20,550 nt of DNA from a virus: the IMG/VR virus record IMGVR_UViG_3300030333_002007, positions 1-20,550 of that record. One strand, 5' to 3'. Within the stretch, counting starts at the first letter, position 1; every line of letters begins with the position of its first letter. Under the pieces are notes generated by a model that saw only the letters and a list, made by a program, of their open reading frames with translations, was not told where the DNA came from and searched no databases. The position numbers and the translations under genes were made by a program. This document shows, one piece after another, positions 6,701 to 12,119 of this stretch.

Positions 6701-6771
6701 TCCTATCTTCCTCTCACCTTCCAACATCCTTAAAATTATTTATGGTTGTCACCCAATAATTTTTTTATCCT

Positions 6772-6800
6772 CTTTTTAACCTTTTAATTTTAATTATAAT
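6772..6800 (+). promoter_or_regulatory. Possible sigma70-like -10 site
   Basis: TATAAT at 6795-6800 lies 16 bases before the ATG of the first rightward gene after the terminator. The -35 region has only T-rich sequence, so the site is weak. AT-rich DNA gives such hexamers by chance. Confidence 0.2.
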
Positions 6801-6815
6801 GAAAGTGATTATATT

Positions 6816-7229
6816 ATGCAAAATAATAATACAAAAATACTATTAGATCCGTCAAATGATAAAGAGTTCATCTCGTCGTTCTCTAACAAACCTGTCAGTC
6901 TTGCAGAGTACCTATTCGAGTTCTATCTAGCTAACGTCTTTGATGAAGTCTTTGATCCTGCGTTATATAAATATCAACCAAAAACTCAGAAAAAGAAATT
7001 CATACATAAAGTAATTCCTTTTAATCTCGAGTATGCTTGTCAATATATAGATCCCAGAGATCTTAACAAAATTATAAATAAATATTACGATCTCTTAGTC
7101 AAAGAAAAACTAGAGTCAATTGAAGTATTTAATAATAACAGTGATGATTTCTTAGAAAATTATACTACTGTAGACTTAGATATGAACAGAATAGTTATAA
7201 AGAAGCCATCAAAGAAAGCGAGTGTGTAA
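6816..7229 (+). CDS. Hypothetical early protein, 137 aa
   Basis: Not recognised. A soluble protein with an aromatic-rich acidic centre (LAEYLFEFYLANVFDEVFDP, residues 29-48), a Lys-rich patch and an acidic C-terminal part closing with a basic tail (KKPSKKASV). The start is behind a modest GAAAGTG site. It is followed after one base by the zinc-ribbon gene and then a terminator, forming a two-gene early unit. A host-takeover role would fit its place but is not shown. Confidence 0.75.
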   Translation: MQNNNTKILLDPSNDKEFISSFSNKPVSLAEYLFEFYLANVFDEVFDPALYKYQPKTQKKKFIHKVIPFNLEYACQYIDPRDLNKIINKYYDLLVKEKLESIEVFNNNSDDFLENYTTVDLDMNRIVIKKPSKKASV

Positions 7230-7230
7230 T

Positions 7231-7386
7231 ATGTGTCCATCATATAATCCCGATGAAGACTTCGAAGAGCTCGAAGGCGAAGAAGCTCAATGTCCTAATT
7301 GTTATCATGAAGAAGACTTTCCTCATGAAACCTTAGTGCTAAATAAACATACTCAAACGACGCTATGTCTATATTGTCATAGGTGA
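7231..7386 (+). CDS. Small zinc-ribbon protein, 51 aa
   Basis: Starts one base after the previous stop. Two Cys pairs, CPNC at residues 21-24 and CLYC at 46-49, together with nearby His, fit a zinc ribbon. The first 20 residues are very acidic (DEDFEELEGEE). Phage proteins of this size and kind often bind a host enzyme or nucleic acid. The gene ends 12 bases before a terminator stem. Zinc binding is inferred from Cys spacing. Confidence 0.65.
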   Translation: MCPSYNPDEDFEELEGEEAQCPNCYHEEDFPHETLVLNKHTQTTLCLYCHR

Positions 7387-7398
7387 AGAGAGAGAACT

Positions 7399-7428
7399 GA
7401 GAGAGCGCGAAAGCGTTCTCTCTTTTTT
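7399..7428 (+). terminator. Rho-independent terminator
   Basis: Ten-pair stem GAGAGAGCGC / GCGTTCTCTC (one G-U) capped by a GAAA tetraloop and followed by six T. It closes the 6816-7386 unit. Confidence 0.9.
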
Positions 7429-7468
7429 AAGATTAACCGCCAACATCCACCTACTTAAGGAGAACTAA

Positions 7469-7693
7469 ATGTCTAATAATCAAATAGATTTAAAAGCAGA
7501 ATTCTTATTAATCTTTACAAAATTCGAAAAGATCAATGAAAAACTTGATCTAATCATAAATAAACTTGATCCTAATCCCGAAGATCTTTTATCAACATCC
7601 GAAATCAATATGATGAAATCATGGCGAGCTGATGTAGCTAAAATGAATCAATTACCACATCCAGCATATGATGATGATCATGAAAAATCCTGA
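7469..7693 (+). CDS. Hypothetical early protein, 74 aa
   Basis: Not recognised. Residues 8-33 are an amphipathic helix (FLLIFTKFEKINEKLDLIIN) that could dimerise, followed by an acidic C-terminus (DDDHEK). Good AAGGAG site 7 bases before the start. It is the first gene after the 7399-7428 terminator and the CAACATCC element at 7441, so it probably opens a new transcription unit. Confidence 0.7.
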   Translation: MSNNQIDLKAEFLLIFTKFEKINEKLDLIINKLDPNPEDLLSTSEINMMKSWRADVAKMNQLPHPAYDDDHEKS

Positions 7694-7820
7694 ACGTTAT
7701 ATATTTCCATATAACATTAGATTTATGAATCCTATTAAAAGATTTATATATCTTAAAATATATATGAAAATACACAGTTTATTTTGTTTCTTAGATACTA
7801 AGATCCACAAATTCTTTTAG
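7680..7820 (+). CDS. Candidate small basic protein, 46 aa
   Basis: An open frame that begins 14 bases before the previous stop and ends exactly one base before the 7821 terminator repeat. The product is basic and aromatic (many Lys, Ile, Phe, Tyr). Its ribosome site is poor, so it would depend on coupling. The fit between neighbour and terminator supports it; the amino-acid make-up could also come from AT-rich non-coding DNA. Confidence 0.4.
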   Translation: MKNPERYIFPYNIRFMNPIKRFIYLKIYMKIHSLFCFLDTKIHKFF

Positions 7821-7855
7821 TTAAAATTGTCTCGGCTGTCGCTCGACAATTTTTT
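7821..7855. terminator. Two-way terminator, copy 1 of an exact repeat
   Basis: Stem AAAATTGTC / GACAATTTT (7823-7831 and 7845-7853) with a T run on the right and an A run on the left, so it can stop transcription both ways. All 35 bases recur at 12568-12602. Confidence 0.85.
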
Positions 7856-7864
7856 AATCCTTAA

Positions 7865-7966
7865 CTTCTCACTCTTAAATTATCTTGCAGTGGCTGTATT
7901 AATCCACGAAATGCAGATACATGTTATTCTTATAACAATCGAGAAGTAAAGCATGGACCTGAGTAA
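7865..7966 (+). pseudogene. Cys-rich coding remnant without a start codon
   Basis: One frame from 7865 to the TAA at 7964-7966 reads like protein: CSGC, a gap of ten residues, another Cys, then a polar end (NNREVKHGPE). A CxxC plus a third Cys resembles a zinc-binding small phage protein. No ATG, GTG or TTG exists in this frame after the stop at 7862-7864, directly behind the terminator repeat. It may be the tail of a gene cut off by a rearrangement at the repeat, or it may start at a rare codon. The rest of 7856-8021 shows no gene. Confidence 0.3.
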
Positions 7967-7984
7967 GTCTTAAAAACTGCTCAT
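7958..7984 (+). promoter_or_regulatory. Repeat element before the SSB gene
   Basis: A 27-base element that begins CCTGAGTA and ends TAAAAACTGCTCAT. A near-copy lies at 10111-10136. It is 37 bases before the SSB start. The spaced TGAG/CTCA ends and the position before a gene group suggest an early or middle promoter or a regulator site. Confidence 0.4.
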
Positions 7985-8021
7985 CAATAATATTAACCTC
8001 TAGCATAGAAAGGTACTATTC

Positions 8022-8513
8022 ATGCAAGTTTTTGAACCTAGAAATTATCGTATAGATAATGTAGAATTAAATTGGGCTAAATTAGCCAAACCAGTTAATC
8101 CATTCGGCACAGAGCAGTGGGAGTTACAAATAGCTACTACAGATAAAGCTCAAGCAGACGAGTGGTCTAATAATCATTTTGCAGTTAAGCAGGATAAAAT
8201 GGATCCTAATAAATTTACTGTATCTCTTAAGAGAAAAGCAGTAAAAGCTGATGGATCTGCTAATGGTCCTGTAAGAGTTGTAGATGCTGCTGCTCAACCT
8301 TTTGCCGATGTCTCTAAGATTGGTAATGGTTCTGTTGGTAATGTTGTTGTCTATCAGTATCCTTATGAAACTGCTGGCCGCAAGGGCATTGCTAGTTCTT
8401 TAACTGCAGTTCAAGTTGTAACTCTTCAAGAGTATACAGCTGCTGTAGAATTTGAACCAGTAGTCGTGGACACCCCTGCTGAATCTGGTAACTCAGATCA
8501 AATGCCGTTCTAA
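8022..8513 (+). CDS. Single-stranded DNA-binding protein (gp2.5-like / DUF2815-like)
   Basis: A protein of 163 residues with the layout of phage SSBs of the T7 gp2.5 type. It has an N-terminal Arg/Asn region, beta-rich OB-fold sequence with TVSLKRKAVKADGSANGPVR at about 66-85, a GNGSVGNVVVYQYPY strand pair at 101-115 and a final SSLTAVQVV strand. It ends in a short tail with a terminal Phe (SDQMPF), the kind of tail that SSBs use to recruit partners. It would coat ssDNA during replication and contact the polymerase and primase-helicase encoded further right. The tail is less acidic than in T7. Start is behind AAAGGTAC. Confidence 0.8.
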   Translation: MQVFEPRNYRIDNVELNWAKLAKPVNPFGTEQWELQIATTDKAQADEWSNNHFAVKQDKMDPNKFTVSLKRKAVKADGSANGPVRVVDAAAQPFADVSKIGNGSVGNVVVYQYPYETAGRKGIASSLTAVQVVTLQEYTAAVEFEPVVVDTPAESGNSDQMPF

Positions 8514-8524
8514 CGATACTATCA

Positions 8525-8552
8525 GAGGCTAAGAGAGAAATCTCTTAGTCTC
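8525..8552 (+). other. Strong hairpin after the SSB gene
   Basis: Twelve pairs (GAGGCTAAGAGA with TCTCTTAGTCTC, one G-U) around a GAAA tetraloop, 11 bases after the SSB stop. No T run follows, so it is better read as an mRNA-stability or processing hairpin than as a classic terminator. Confidence 0.6.
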
Positions 8553-8587
8553 TATTAAAATAATATTTCCGACATCCGGAGGCTTAT

Positions 8588-8890
8588 ATGAGAAAAATGC
8601 GTTGTTCTAATACTAAACAAGTGGTTCTTACTGAGCCTCTAGAAAATGAAGAAGTCATTAGCTTAATCGCTTTAGCGAAGGCACTTGATAATGTTTCATT
8701 AACTATCAGTAATTCTGCTAAAATACTTATATTTAAGTGTGATGATCTTAATACTGTCCTTGAGATACTATCGGCCCATGGATTAATAGAATATATCGGT
8801 AGTCTAAAAGAAATTATTGATTGGGAAATAGTTTCTGATAGTAATAGCAATAATGCTCAAATAATTCAATTTGATCCCAAAGAAGGATAA
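8588..8890 (+). CDS. Hypothetical early protein, 100 aa
   Basis: Not recognised. Mixed alpha/beta: an acidic helix (ENEEVISLIALAKALDNV) followed by alternating hydrophobic strands (KILIFKC) and a second helix. Only two Cys, no membrane segment. Very good GGAGG site; the preceding CCGACATCC element directly abuts it. It is followed within 4 bases by the lipoprotein gene. Confidence 0.7.
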   Translation: MRKMRCSNTKQVVLTEPLENEEVISLIALAKALDNVSLTISNSAKILIFKCDDLNTVLEILSAHGLIEYIGSLKEIIDWEIVSDSNSNNAQIIQFDPKEG

Positions 8891-8894
8891 TGAT

Positions 8895-9104
8895 ATGAAA
8901 TATATATTCGCAGCTTTAATCGGTATATCTTTCGCAGCTCTGTTAAGTGCTTGCTCATTTATGCCACCACCATTAAATGATCCACATGTTTCTACATTCG
9001 GTAAGAAATGTAATGAAGAAGTATGGAGTTACATCTGGATAACTAAAAGAGGTGAGAACCTTACCGCATCTGAAGAAAATTGTAAAATTCCAATTAAGAA
9101 ATGA
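8895..9104 (+). CDS. Small phage lipoprotein, 69 aa
   Basis: The start is set at 8895, not at the longer in-frame 8871, because AAGGA lies 8 bases before 8895 and the sequence from there is a clean signal peptide: Lys2, a hydrophobic core (residues 4-17), then lipobox L-S-A-Cys20 and Ser21. The Ser at +2 favours outer-membrane sorting. After the lipid-bearing Cys comes MPPPL and a 40-residue domain with two more Cys (near 37 and 62). In the early region such lipoproteins often block superinfection by masking a receptor. An outer spanin is the alternative, but no inner spanin lies beside it. Confidence 0.75.
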   Translation: MKYIFAALIGISFAALLSACSFMPPPLNDPHVSTFGKKCNEEVWSYIWITKRGENLTASEENCKIPIKK

Positions 9105-9316
9105 GTAATAATATGAGTGATAATGACAAACCTGTTGAAGGTCTGAAAGGTAAATTCGTTTCAGAACCTAAAGATTTTAGTTTAAAACAATACCACGTTC
9201 CTTTAATGACTGAAGAGTTCAAAAAGAATTATGCAGCTGAACTCAAAGAAGAAATCATTAAGAAAGCTAATGTTAATCGTGAGTGGGCTAAAGACCACTT
9301 AGAAGTTATTATGTAG
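9101..9316 (+). CDS. Hypothetical early protein, 71 aa
   Basis: Not recognised. Overlaps the lipoprotein stop by ATGA; a second Met at residue 5 could also serve. A polar N-terminus is followed by a Lys/Glu-rich helix (EEFKKNYAAELKEEIIKKAN). Soluble. Confidence 0.65.
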   Translation: MSNNMSDNDKPVEGLKGKFVSEPKDFSLKQYHVPLMTEEFKKNYAAELKEEIIKKANVNREWAKDHLEVIM

Positions 9317-9327
9317 AAAGGTATCTT

Positions 9328-9828
9328 ATGGCAGTATATAGACAACCTCGAAATGGTAAAGACTTTTGGCGTACATCGTCATATAGATTTACTATAGCAT
9401 CTAAAGACGATAAAAGTTTTATCGATCTTAAGACTAATATATCTAAACATAATGCATCAGTTAGAAAACGTGCTAGAACATGGCAAAAGCTTGATGACTA
9501 TGATAAACTCTATACAATTCGCCTTATGGCGAGGGGACCTCGAAGATGGCATACCAAGTATAAAGGTAACTTAGTTCGCTATTTCAAAGGTGCGTATGGT
9601 GTTCCTCAGCATCAAAAGTTGTTGCATGGCAATGCTGATTCTAATTTAAACCATAAATTTGCTGAAGAGTTTGATGTTTATATTCATAGATCCAGAGAAA
9701 TGGAAGAAACTTTAAGAACTGAAATTGAAACAGGTCTAAGTGCTGGAGATCAAAATAAAATACGTAAACTTAAAAGTGAAATCTGGCATTTAGAATGGAA
9801 AGCAAAGAATAAGGTCAAGCATGCGTGA
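9328..9828 (+). CDS. Hypothetical basic protein, 166 aa
   Basis: Not recognised, but the largest of the unknown early proteins. Strongly basic in residues 1-90, with Arg/Trp/Tyr-rich stretches (YRQPRNGKDFWRTSSYRF; RLMARGPRRWHTKYKGN). The C-terminal part is a charged helix (REMEETLRTEIETG; KIRKLKSEIWHLEWKAK) that looks like a coiled coil. A nucleic-acid-binding role is plausible. Good site GAAAGG 10 bases before the start; the end overlaps the next gene by 8 bases. Confidence 0.75.
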   Translation: MAVYRQPRNGKDFWRTSSYRFTIASKDDKSFIDLKTNISKHNASVRKRARTWQKLDDYDKLYTIRLMARGPRRWHTKYKGNLVRYFKGAYGVPQHQKLLHGNADSNLNHKFAEEFDVYIHRSREMEETLRTEIETGLSAGDQNKIRKLKSEIWHLEWKAKNKVKHA

Positions 9829-10006
9829 TTGGCTTGATAAAATAACCTTCATTCTTGAAGATGCTCTATCATCTCATTTATTACTACCTAGAGAATTTGA
9901 GCAAAAAATAGATCTTAGCGATATTCAAACTATTGATGAAGTTGAAATATTTCTAAAAGATGCTATTGAAGAACTTGAGTTACTCAAGGAGAGTTTAGAT
10001 GCATGA
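9821..10006 (+). CDS. Hypothetical acidic protein, 61 aa
   Basis: Not recognised. All-helical and acidic, rich in Leu, Glu and Asp (residues 26-61). Overlaps both neighbours, by 8 bases at each end, so it is part of one coupled string. The charge could let it pair with the basic protein just before it; this is only a suggestion. Confidence 0.65.
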   Translation: MRDWLDKITFILEDALSSHLLLPREFEQKIDLSDIQTIDEVEIFLKDAIEELELLKESLDA

Positions 10007-10100
10007 TGAAAACATAAGTCCATTTTGGGAATTCGTCGGTATTGGTTTAGCTGTAGTATTTATATTACGTGCTATAATGTACTGGTGGTCTTATAAATAA
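9999..10100 (+). CDS. Small membrane protein, 33 aa
   Basis: Starts behind AAGGAG with good spacing, inside the end of the previous gene. Residues 10-27 (EFVGIGLAVVFILRAIMY) form a single membrane helix. It is followed by Trp-Trp-Ser-Tyr-Lys. Likely an inner-membrane micro-protein. Function unknown; it is the last gene before the repeat element at 10111. Confidence 0.65.
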   Translation: MHDENISPFWEFVGIGLAVVFILRAIMYWWSYK

Positions 10101-10110
10101 TAACTAAAAT

Positions 10111-10136
10111 CCTGAGTATGATTTAAAACTGCTCAT
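10111..10136 (+). promoter_or_regulatory. Repeat element before the 10165 gene group
   Basis: Near-copy of 7958-7984: it shares CCTGAGTA at the left and TAAAACTGCTCAT at the right, with one base missing and three or so changes between. It lies 28 bases before the next gene, in the same relation as at the SSB gene. Confidence 0.4.
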
Positions 10137-10164
10137 TCCTTTTAACAACTTATAGGTAAAGAAA

Positions 10165-10380
10165 ATGTTTGAAGCAATCGTTTTAGTTTGCTATATGGGT
10201 AATCCGAATTACTGTAAACCCGTATCAGATACTCGTGGACCATATGAAGAAATTCAAATGTGCCAAGATCGTCTTGTAGAAATGAGAGATGATCTAATAG
10301 AAATATTCCCTCAAACCAAGCTTCTACCACACACAGGTTATTGTGGAAAAGCTCAAGAAAATCAGGAGTTATCCTTATGA
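10165..10380 (+). CDS. Small Cys-containing protein, 71 aa
   Basis: Not assigned. Residues 1-10 are hydrophobic (FEAIVLVCYM). Four Cys (near residues 9, 17, 32 and 60) and GNPNYC and TRGPY motifs follow. I have the impression of similar small proteins in marine phages and bacteria, where a short N-terminal segment is followed by a Cys-linked domain. Export is possible but there is no clear signal peptide. The start has a modest AGGTAAAG site and follows the repeat element, so it may open a unit that runs to 11795. Confidence 0.65.
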   Translation: MFEAIVLVCYMGNPNYCKPVSDTRGPYEEIQMCQDRLVEMRDDLIEIFPQTKLLPHTGYCGKAQENQELSL

Positions 10381-10559
10381 ATGATATGAAGTTGAAATAT
10401 GATGATTACTACGAAGGATACTTTGCTTTCTTAGATGAACTCAAAGAAAGTGGAGTAACAAATATGTTTGGTGCAGTTCCTTATTTAATGGATGAATTTA
10501 TATTAGATAAAGATGAAGCACTTGATATTCTCGGTAGATGGATGGAGAGTTATAAATGA
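10377..10559 (+). CDS. Hypothetical acidic protein, 60 aa
   Basis: The start at 10377 is chosen over the longer in-frame 10341 because CAGGAG lies at good spacing and the ATG overlaps the previous stop (ATGA). Acidic, aromatic N-terminal half (DDYYEGYFAFLDEL) and helical end. Not recognised. Confidence 0.65.
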   Translation: MNDMKLKYDDYYEGYFAFLDELKESGVTNMFGAVPYLMDEFILDKDEALDILGRWMESYK

Positions 10560-10861
10560 GTGAAATTATGAGTCTCAAGCAATTATATTTAAAAATCAAA
10601 ACTTTCATTGAAGTAGAAACTGAAAATGAAATGGATGATTTAAGAAATATGTTCTATGATATAATTCAAGAAAGAAAAAATGAAATTGAAGATAAAGTCT
10701 TTAACAATATCATAGATCCTAATGATAATCCATGTATTAGCAATTTAACTTCTAATGATATTAACGTAATTATTAAAGGTCATAGTGAATATGAAAATCT
10801 TGATGATATGATTCAAGGTATATTCGCAGATCCTTGTAATTCAGAATTCGGAGGTCTATAA
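10556..10861 (+). CDS. Hypothetical acidic protein, 101 aa
   Basis: Not recognised. Starts in an ATGA overlap. Largely helical and acidic; residues 20-42 (VETENEMDDLRNMFYDIIQE) look like a paired helix. Two Cys (near 69 and 94). No membrane segment. Part of the coupled small-gene string. Confidence 0.65.
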   Translation: MSEIMSLKQLYLKIKTFIEVETENEMDDLRNMFYDIIQERKNEIEDKVFNNIIDPNDNPCISNLTSNDINVIIKGHSEYENLDDMIQGIFADPCNSEFGGL

Positions 10862-11049
10862 TGGTAGTAGAATATAAGTTGTTACTCGATGAAAAAGAAA
10901 GAGATCTTTTAATTGATCTTATAGAACACCGAGTATTCTTAATTAATTCTAAAATTGATGAAAATTATAATATCAAAGATCGTAAAGGTTATAAAGATTC
11001 ATGTTCAGAATTAAACATGCTTCATAAAATAGGAGATAAATTAGTATGA
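10861..11049 (+). CDS. Hypothetical protein, 62 aa
   Basis: Not recognised. Strong GGAGG site 7 bases upstream and a TAATG overlap with the previous gene. Residues 8-25 (LLDEKERDLLIDLIEHRV) and 46-62 form two helices that resemble a helical hairpin common in small phage proteins. Confidence 0.65.
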   Translation: MVVEYKLLLDEKERDLLIDLIEHRVFLINSKIDENYNIKDRKGYKDSCSELNMLHKIGDKLV

Positions 11050-11156
11050 TAATTGAATTTCTAAGAGAAATCTTTAAAGATATGACAATTACTAGATTTG
11101 CAATTGGAATAGCTTTAGGCGTTATTGGTGTTTGTATAGTGGAGTATATGATATAA
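11046..11156 (+). CDS. Small membrane protein, 36 aa
   Basis: Joined to both neighbours by ATGA and TAATG overlaps. The N-terminal 16 residues form an amphipathic charged helix, and residues 17-32 (FAIGIALGVIGVCIV) form one membrane helix. Second tiny membrane protein of the early region; function unknown. Confidence 0.6.
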   Translation: MIIEFLREIFKDMTITRFAIGIALGVIGVCIVEYMI

Positions 11157-11389
11157 TGCAATTAACAAATATATTTAATAATAATAAATACGGTGATGCT
11201 ATTCAATACAACGTATTAATGTGTAAACAACAATACTCTGAAAAGAAAATTGCAATTAAGTTAGATGAGATTGAATCAATTGAAGAATGGAATACTGGTT
11301 CTTTATGTATGTATATGCAATCAGGTACCAGACATTATGTTGAAGGTAATCTATCTGATATATTTGAAGAGGTAAACTATCTAAAATGA
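11156..11389 (+). CDS. Hypothetical protein, 77 aa
   Basis: The start at 11156 is preferred over 11132 because it shares the TAATG overlap with the previous gene and has GGAG upstream. A soluble mixed protein with a central IKLDEIESIEEWN strand-turn and an acidic end. Not recognised. Confidence 0.6.
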   Translation: MQLTNIFNNNKYGDAIQYNVLMCKQQYSEKKIAIKLDEIESIEEWNTGSLCMYMQSGTRHYVEGNLSDIFEEVNYLK

Positions 11390-11619
11390 TTAAACTATTC
11401 CACTTTGATGTTTCTGAAAGATCTTCTGTTGATAACCGAGTTCGAGCATTTGCTAAAGCTACAGCTCTTGATCTCGGATTAGTTACTAAAGAAGAAATTA
11501 AAGCTAAACAAAAAATAAATGGAACTCACTGGGTTCCGTTAGGTTCTTTCAAAAATAAGAAAGATGCTTATGACTATATTCAAGTTCTTCGCGATGAACA
11601 GAAAGCGAGTAAAGTATGA
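11386..11619 (+). CDS. Hypothetical protein, 77 aa
   Basis: Not recognised. Starts in an ATGA overlap. Alpha/beta pattern with a Lys-rich helix (TKEEIKAKQKI) and a GTHWVPLGSFKNKKDAYDYI stretch that has the look of an SPOR-like or small beta-alpha fold, without enough to name it. Residues 20-31 are Ala-rich helix. Confidence 0.65.
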   Translation: MIKLFHFDVSERSSVDNRVRAFAKATALDLGLVTKEEIKAKQKINGTHWVPLGSFKNKKDAYDYIQVLRDEQKASKV

Positions 11620-11795
11620 CTAGAAAACACTTCAAGGCTTTAGCTCAATTCGCAGGTTCTAATAATTTAGATGATGATTTAATCGTAGAACTTGCTAATA
11701 TATGCAAAAGTTTTAATGGAAATTTCGATCGCAATAAATTCTATGAAGCAGCTATTGCTCAAAGAACTCAATTAGATCGAGAAAAGTTAAGGTGA
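11616..11795 (+). CDS. Small conserved-looking phage protein, 59 aa
   Basis: The N-terminus MTRKHFKALA and the later FNGNFDRNKFYEAA resemble a small helical protein seen in many tailed phages, including cyanophages; its role is unknown to me. Starts in an ATGA overlap. Its last two codons and stop lie inside the 5' end of tRNA-His, so processing of the tRNA would cut the mRNA right at its stop codon. Confidence 0.7.
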   Translation: MTRKHFKALAQFAGSNNLDDDLIVELANICKSFNGNFDRNKFYEAAIAQRTQLDREKLR

Positions 11796-11866
11796 TTATA
11801 GTGTAATGGTTAGCACAACAGTCTGTGATTCTGTTAGTTTGAGTTCGAATCTCAATAGTCACCCCA
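11791..11866 (+). tRNA. tRNA-His (anticodon GTG) with encoded CCA
   Basis: The extra 5' G of histidine tRNAs is at 11791. Acceptor GTGATTA (11792-11798) pairs with TAGTCAC (11856-11862). The D arm has GTG/CAC stem bases and the TGGTTAG loop. The anticodon loop is CTGTGAT with GTG. The T arm has the standard GAGTTCGAATCTC. The discriminator C is followed by encoded CCA at 11864-11866. The innermost anticodon-stem pair is a T-T mismatch. The acceptor stem overlaps the preceding gene's stop. Confidence 0.93.
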
Positions 11867-12029
11867 ATATTTGTGCAATAAGCTGACAAACCGCCGACGG
11901 GCTACGAGATGAGCACAAATTTGCAATGGGAATTAAGGCCTCCTAGTCGGTAGCGACGAAATTAAATAACCACGCGACCCCTCTTGACAGGTTCCTTGAG
12001 TTCACTCGGCCTGGTGAAATTGCAAAAAT
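11867..12029 (+). ncRNA. Probable structured non-coding RNA after tRNA-His
   Basis: No gene fits here, yet the sequence is much richer in G and C than the coding DNA around it and shows nested pairing. P1: ATTTGTGC (11869-11876) with GCACAAAT (11913-11920), enclosing AGC/GCT and CCG/CGG helices. P2: TTTGCAAT (11920-11927) with ATTGCAAA (12019-12026), closing a second domain that contains GTCG-GTAG-CGAC (11946-11957) and TTCAC/GTGAA (12001-12018). It is followed at once by a terminator. It begins right after the CCA of the tRNA, so both are probably cut from one transcript. It does not match tmRNA, 6S, RNase P or a group I intron by eye. Confidence 0.55.
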
Positions 12030-12077
12030 AAGCCTAGAGCGTACACAATTAAGTGATACCTCTAGGCTTCATTTTTT
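12030..12077. terminator. Two-way terminator between convergent units
   Basis: Ten perfect pairs AAGCCTAGAG / CTCTAGGCTT (12030-12039 and 12060-12069) with a 20-base loop. Six T follow on the + strand; on the minus strand the stem is followed by ATTTTT. It ends both the tRNA/ncRNA transcript and the leftward terS-like transcript. Confidence 0.85.
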
Positions 12078-12119
12078 GTTTCTGACCGGCATCCTTTTTT
12101 AGATAACCCACATCCGACT

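Noticed and set aside
8871-8894. Longer N-terminus for the lipoprotein
   Set aside because: It would put eight polar residues before the signal peptide and ignores the good AAGGA site in front of 8895.
11791-11866. tRNA-His as an integration site (attP)
   Set aside because: The tRNA is complete with encoded CCA and no integrase or repressor lies in the window; a lytic-type gene set is seen.
11889-11960. Possible self-cleaving ribozyme core (GAUGAG and CGAAA pieces in the structured RNA)
   Set aside because: The hammerhead CUGAnGA core is absent and the pieces are not in the right order or spacing; twister and pistol consensus do not fit either.
11867-12077. Group I intron, tmRNA or RNase P RNA
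   Set aside because: None of their conserved cores could be found by eye and the neighbouring genes are not interrupted.
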